From Streptomyces griseoruber (GTDB taxonomy: Bacteria; Actinomycetota; Actinomycetes; Streptomycetales; Streptomycetaceae), in NCBI RefSeq assembly GCF_001514205.1, contig NZ_KQ948788.1, positions 46,677 through 82,600 of the forward strand: a stretch of DNA of 35,924 nt. The letters are read 5' to 3'. Each line of letters starts with the position of its first letter. The first letter of the stretch is position 1. Positions 33,735 to 35,924 of the stretch are shown here, piece by piece. A program made the translations under genes and the position numbers. Below the pieces are notes generated by a model. It did not search any database, had not been told where the DNA came from, and saw only the letters and a list, made by a program, of their open reading frames with translations.

Positions 33735-34053
33735 TCGTCACCGGACGGCTGGCCGACGGCGAGCTACTTCCGACCGTTTGCCGGCCGGCCACCGGCCACC
33801 GGCCACCGGCCTCGAGCCGGCTCCGGGCGCGGTCACCCGCGCCTACCGCCGGCTGGAGGCCGGCGCGCTGATCCGCAAAGCCCGAGGCCACAAGCAGATC
33901 GCCCCGGACACGACCCGCGTAAGGCGCTGGATCGATGGGGAAAGACCCCGTCCGCCGGTCCCGGCACTGCTCGCCGACGTGCTCTCCCAGGCGGTCGGCC
34001 AGCCGCTCACGCCCGGTGATCTCGGCCTGACGGCCACCGGTCCTACTGGATAG
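33680..34053 (+). pseudogene. GntR-family regulator relic fused to XRE-type tail
   Basis: The frame from 33680 reads TISQVPPYEQIRALVALIVT and GRLADGELLPTVC, the winged-helix start of a GntR regulator. After the (GGCCACC)3 repeat, a second frame continues LEPAPGAVTRAYRRLEAGAL. The two frames join exactly if two of the three heptamers are removed, so repeat growth is what broke the gene. The second frame then moves without a break into WIDGERPRPPVPALLADVLS, which belongs to XRE-type regulators with a TPR tail, so two unrelated regulators are fused. No start codon is present for the GntR part. Confidence 0.6.
33787..33811 (+). repeat. (GGCCACC)3 heptanucleotide repeat
   Basis: Three exact copies of GGCCACC (33787, 33794, 33801) plus a partial GGCC. 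A single copy would keep the GntR frame continuous; three copies (14 extra bases) shift it. Copy numbers 1, 4 and 7 would be in frame. Confidence 0.9.
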
Positions 34054-35197
34054 CATCCAGCTCCCGCTGCTGACCGAGGCAGCCGCCCACGCCCTGGCCG
34101 GATGGACACAGATGGACCTGTTCATGAACCGCCGCGACACCCTCAAGCTCGCCCTCGGCACCCCGCTGATCCTCGCCGCCGAACGGATGCTCGGGGGCAC
34201 CGCCCGAGCGCTGAACCGCGATGCCAGGGCTTCGACGCGGACACCGTCACGGCACTGGAGGAGGTGACCGCCTTCTTCACCCGGGCCGACGCCTCCCAGG
34301 GCGGCGGCCTGTACCGCTCGGCGATCGTCGCCCAGCTCGGCGAGGTCGCCCGCCGCATCCAGGACGGTGTCCCGCCGTCCCTGAAGGTCCGGGTCTTCGC
34401 GGCGACCGCCGACCTCGCGGCGCTGGCCGGATGGGTCAGTCACGACTGCGGCCGCTACCCGCAGGCCCAGCGGTACTGGAGCTACGGCACGTATGCCGCC
34501 GGAGAGGCCGAGCAGCCGGATCGCGGCGTGGAGATCGTCACCCGCATGTCGCACCAGATGATCTATCTCGGGCACCCGGCCGACGCCCTCGGCCTCCTCG
34601 GCGTCGCCGCCAGGAAGGCCACCCTGACCTCGACCCGGGCACTGGTGGCCTCACAGACCGGGCGGGTCCACGCCGCCCTCGGCGACAAGCGCCAGGCCGA
34701 GACGTACCTGTCCCGGGCGGACGAGCTCCTGGCGGACGGGCTCGGCGACGACGTCCCCGCATGGGTGGGCTACTTCGACGCCGCCGAGCACGCCGGCGCC
34801 CGCGCGGTCTCCGCCCGCGACCTCGCCGAAACCGCCCCGGGCCGCCAGACCGCCAGCGTCCACTTCGAAGACGCCCTCAAGCTCAGGAAGCCCGGGTTCG
34901 ACCGCGTGAAGGTCATGGACCGCATCGGCCTCGCTGCCGCGCTCTTCGACGAAGGCGAGGCGGAGCGAGGCGCCACCGCGGCCCACCAAGCGCTCGACGA
35001 CGCCGCCCGCATCGACTCCACGCTCGTCGCCTCCCGCCTCCCGCCTCCCGCCTCCCGCCTCCCGCCTCCCGCCTCCCGCCTCCCGCCTCAACACGCTGCT
35101 GGACGCGGCCCGCCCGCACAAGACCGCCGCCGTGGACGAGATGCGTGCCCGCGCGGCGGATCTTGCGGCCTCCCGCCCGACCGCGGTCGCCGCCTGA
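34046..35197 (+). pseudogene. XRE-type regulator with TPR-like domain, out of frame
   Basis: This is the large C-terminal part of a Streptomyces regulator whose N-terminal XRE tail ends at 34053. The reading begins in one frame (LDSIQLPLLTEAAAHALAGW, MNRRDTLKLALGTPLILAAE), shifts near 34215 to GFDADTVTALEEVTAFFTRA, and continues with helical, TPR-like sequence (for example ALGLLGVAARKATL, ALGDKRQAETYLSRADELLA). At the heptamer repeat of 35029 it leaves frame. The normal end (LNTLLDAARPHKTAAVDEMR, stop at 35195-35197) is recovered if 49 bases of repeat are removed. Probably inactive now. Confidence 0.6.
35029..35089 (+). repeat. (GCCTCCC)8 heptanucleotide repeat
   Basis: Eight exact copies of GCCTCCC followed by a partial GCCTC. 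With one copy the frame Ala-Ser-Arg-Leu-Asn would run on to the natural C-terminus. The seven extra copies add 49 bases, which shifts the frame by one; copy numbers of the form 1 + 3k restore it. A stray GCCTCCC occurs at 35168, so the unit is native to this gene. Confidence 0.95.
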
Positions 35198-35210
35198 GAC
35201 CATCACGCCC

Positions 35211-35498
35211 GTGGGCAAGCACAGCCGACCCGGGCCACCGAACCAGCCGTCCCGCGCCGTCCCGCGCATCGACGACGGCGACCCGCTCGCCGCGTACAAC
35301 CGACGGCGCCGGGCACCCATGGACGTCTACCGCCGTCACCGCCCGCTGCACGGCGGCGGCGGCCACCTCCGCCCCGACGAACCGCGGGCCCTGGAGGAGT
35401 GGGACGGCTTTGCCTACGTCCCCGCCGGAACCGCCGACAACCTCGCCGCCGCACAGGCATGGTCGAACGGCAGCGACCCGGGCACTGAGAACTCCTGA
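35211..35498 (+). CDS. Small hypothetical protein (possibly DUF6087-like)
   Basis: A 95-residue frame opening with GTG at 35211. It is rich in Arg, Pro and His and contains RPLHGGGGHLRPDEPRALEE followed by WDGFAYVPAGTADNLAAAQA. The PDEPRALEEWDG segment resembles short Streptomyces hypothetical proteins found next to XRE/TPR regulators; DUF6087 is my best but uncertain match. No membrane helix or signal. It starts 13 bases after the natural end of the broken regulator, which supports a former operon with it. Confidence 0.55.
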   Translation: MGKHSRPGPPNQPSRAVPRIDDGDPLAAYNRRRRAPMDVYRRHRPLHGGGGHLRPDEPRALEEWDGFAYVPAGTADNLAAAQAWSNGSDPGTENS

Positions 35499-35693
35499 CG
35501 ACATGCCGACCGGGGCCAGTTCGCGACTCGTGCATGATGATCGGGAACGTCGGGGTTCGGCAGGGCGCATGGATGAGGGCGAGGGGGGGACCTGATCTGC
35601 CTGATCGACCCGGACAGCAACGTCCGGGTACGCATTCTGGGGCGGAACAGGCGCGGGGACACGCCGTACGCCCTTCTGCTGCGGCGGGCGGGA
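35499..35693. other. Stretch without a confident gene
   Basis: One plus-strand reading near 35590-35690 (LICLIDPDSNVRVRILGRNR) looks protein-like but has no start, no family and no stop before it meets the gene on the other strand. Nothing else is supportable. Confidence 0.3.
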
Positions 35694-35924
35694 TCACTCG
35701 GACAGACAGCGCCCGCTGCTCGCGGCGCGGGCCAGCACGGCGAAGGCGGGCTCGCCGCCCCGCAGTCGGTGCTTGACGCGCATGCCGTCCAGCAGGACGT
35801 TCATCGCGGACAGGGCGATGCCCGCCGTGCGGCAGTCCCGGGCGATGGCGGCACCGTCCACACCGACGGCACGGATCCATGCCTCCGTCTCCGCGGGCCA
35901 CAGTCCCACCTTGGCCCAGGCCAG
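35694..35924 (-). CDS. Hypothetical protein, 3' part (5' end outside the window)
   Basis: On the minus strand the stop is at 35694-35696 and the frame stays open through the end of the window, so the start lies beyond 35924. The visible ~76 residues read AWAKVGLWPAETEAWIRAVG and IARDCRTAGIALSAMNVLLD, and end with RAASSGRCLSE. They are helical, with no membrane segment. I do not recognise the family. Confidence 0.55.
   Translation of the reverse strand: MAWAKVGLWPAETEAWIRAVGVDGAAIARDCRTAGIALSAMNVLLDGMRVKHRLRGGEPAFAVLARAASSGRCLSE

Noticed and set aside
1..35924. CRISPR array, rRNA or tRNA genes
   Set aside because: No regularly spaced repeats with unique spacers and no rRNA or tRNA-like sequence were recognised; a tRNA scan could not be run here.

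Overview
The window is very GC-rich actinobacterial DNA, most likely Streptomyces. The signs are an AfsR/SARP-type regulator, a mycothiol-type DinB-fold enzyme relic, GTG and TTG starts, Streptomyces-style IS5/IS3/IS256/IS1182 transposase remnants, and an NRPS-like gene. It looks like a chromosome-arm accessory region in which intact gene blocks sit among pseudogene and insertion-sequence debris.

Layout. 1-985: truncated alcohol dehydrogenase joined to IS5 and IS3 remnants. 1004-6125: an intact envelope-type module, with a sensor kinase on the minus strand, then a DUF4333-like exported protein, an ABC ATPase, an FtsX-type permease and a LuxR-type response regulator on the plus strand. 6152-7321: relics of an FAD oxidoreductase, an IS5 transposase and a SnoaL-like ester cyclase, followed by a perfect 38-bp palindrome. 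8032-9831: an intact secreted subtilisin with a P-domain. 9842-13943: debris (DinB-fold fragment, IS5 C-terminus, histidine phosphatase relic, CoA-transferase relic) around one intact endonuclease VII-like gene.

13944-24289 is the centrepiece: a compact, apparently functional aldoxime/nitrile island. Its order is amidase, cobalt-type nitrile hydratase beta and alpha, nitrile hydratase activator, a small Cys-rich ferredoxin-like protein, aldoxime dehydratase, acyl-CoA synthetase, a second aldoxime dehydratase-like gene, CbtB and CbtA cobalt importers, and an AraC regulator. Together these would take R-CH=NOH to R-CN (Oxd, heme), to R-CONH2 (nitrile hydratase, cobalt), to R-COOH (amidase) and to R-CO-CoA (synthetase), with a cobalt supply for the hydratase. 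The second Oxd copy is nearly identical over its N-terminal half, but has arginine at both positions that align with the heme-ligand and catalytic histidines of known Oxds.

24290-25302: terminator-like hairpins and ATPase and IS256 relics. 25303-28323: a single-module NRPS-like protein (C-like, A, T). 28340-29640: membrane-protein relic and a broken IS1182 transposase. 29903-32695: a large SARP/NB-ARC/TPR regulator, divergent from a secreted ricin-type lectin (32911-33426), with an 11-nt periodic direct repeat between them. 33519-35197: regulator relics (GntR, XRE/TPR), each put out of frame by an expanded 7-bp tandem repeat. 35211-35924: a small hypothetical gene and the 3' part of another. 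No rRNA, tRNA or CRISPR array was recognised.
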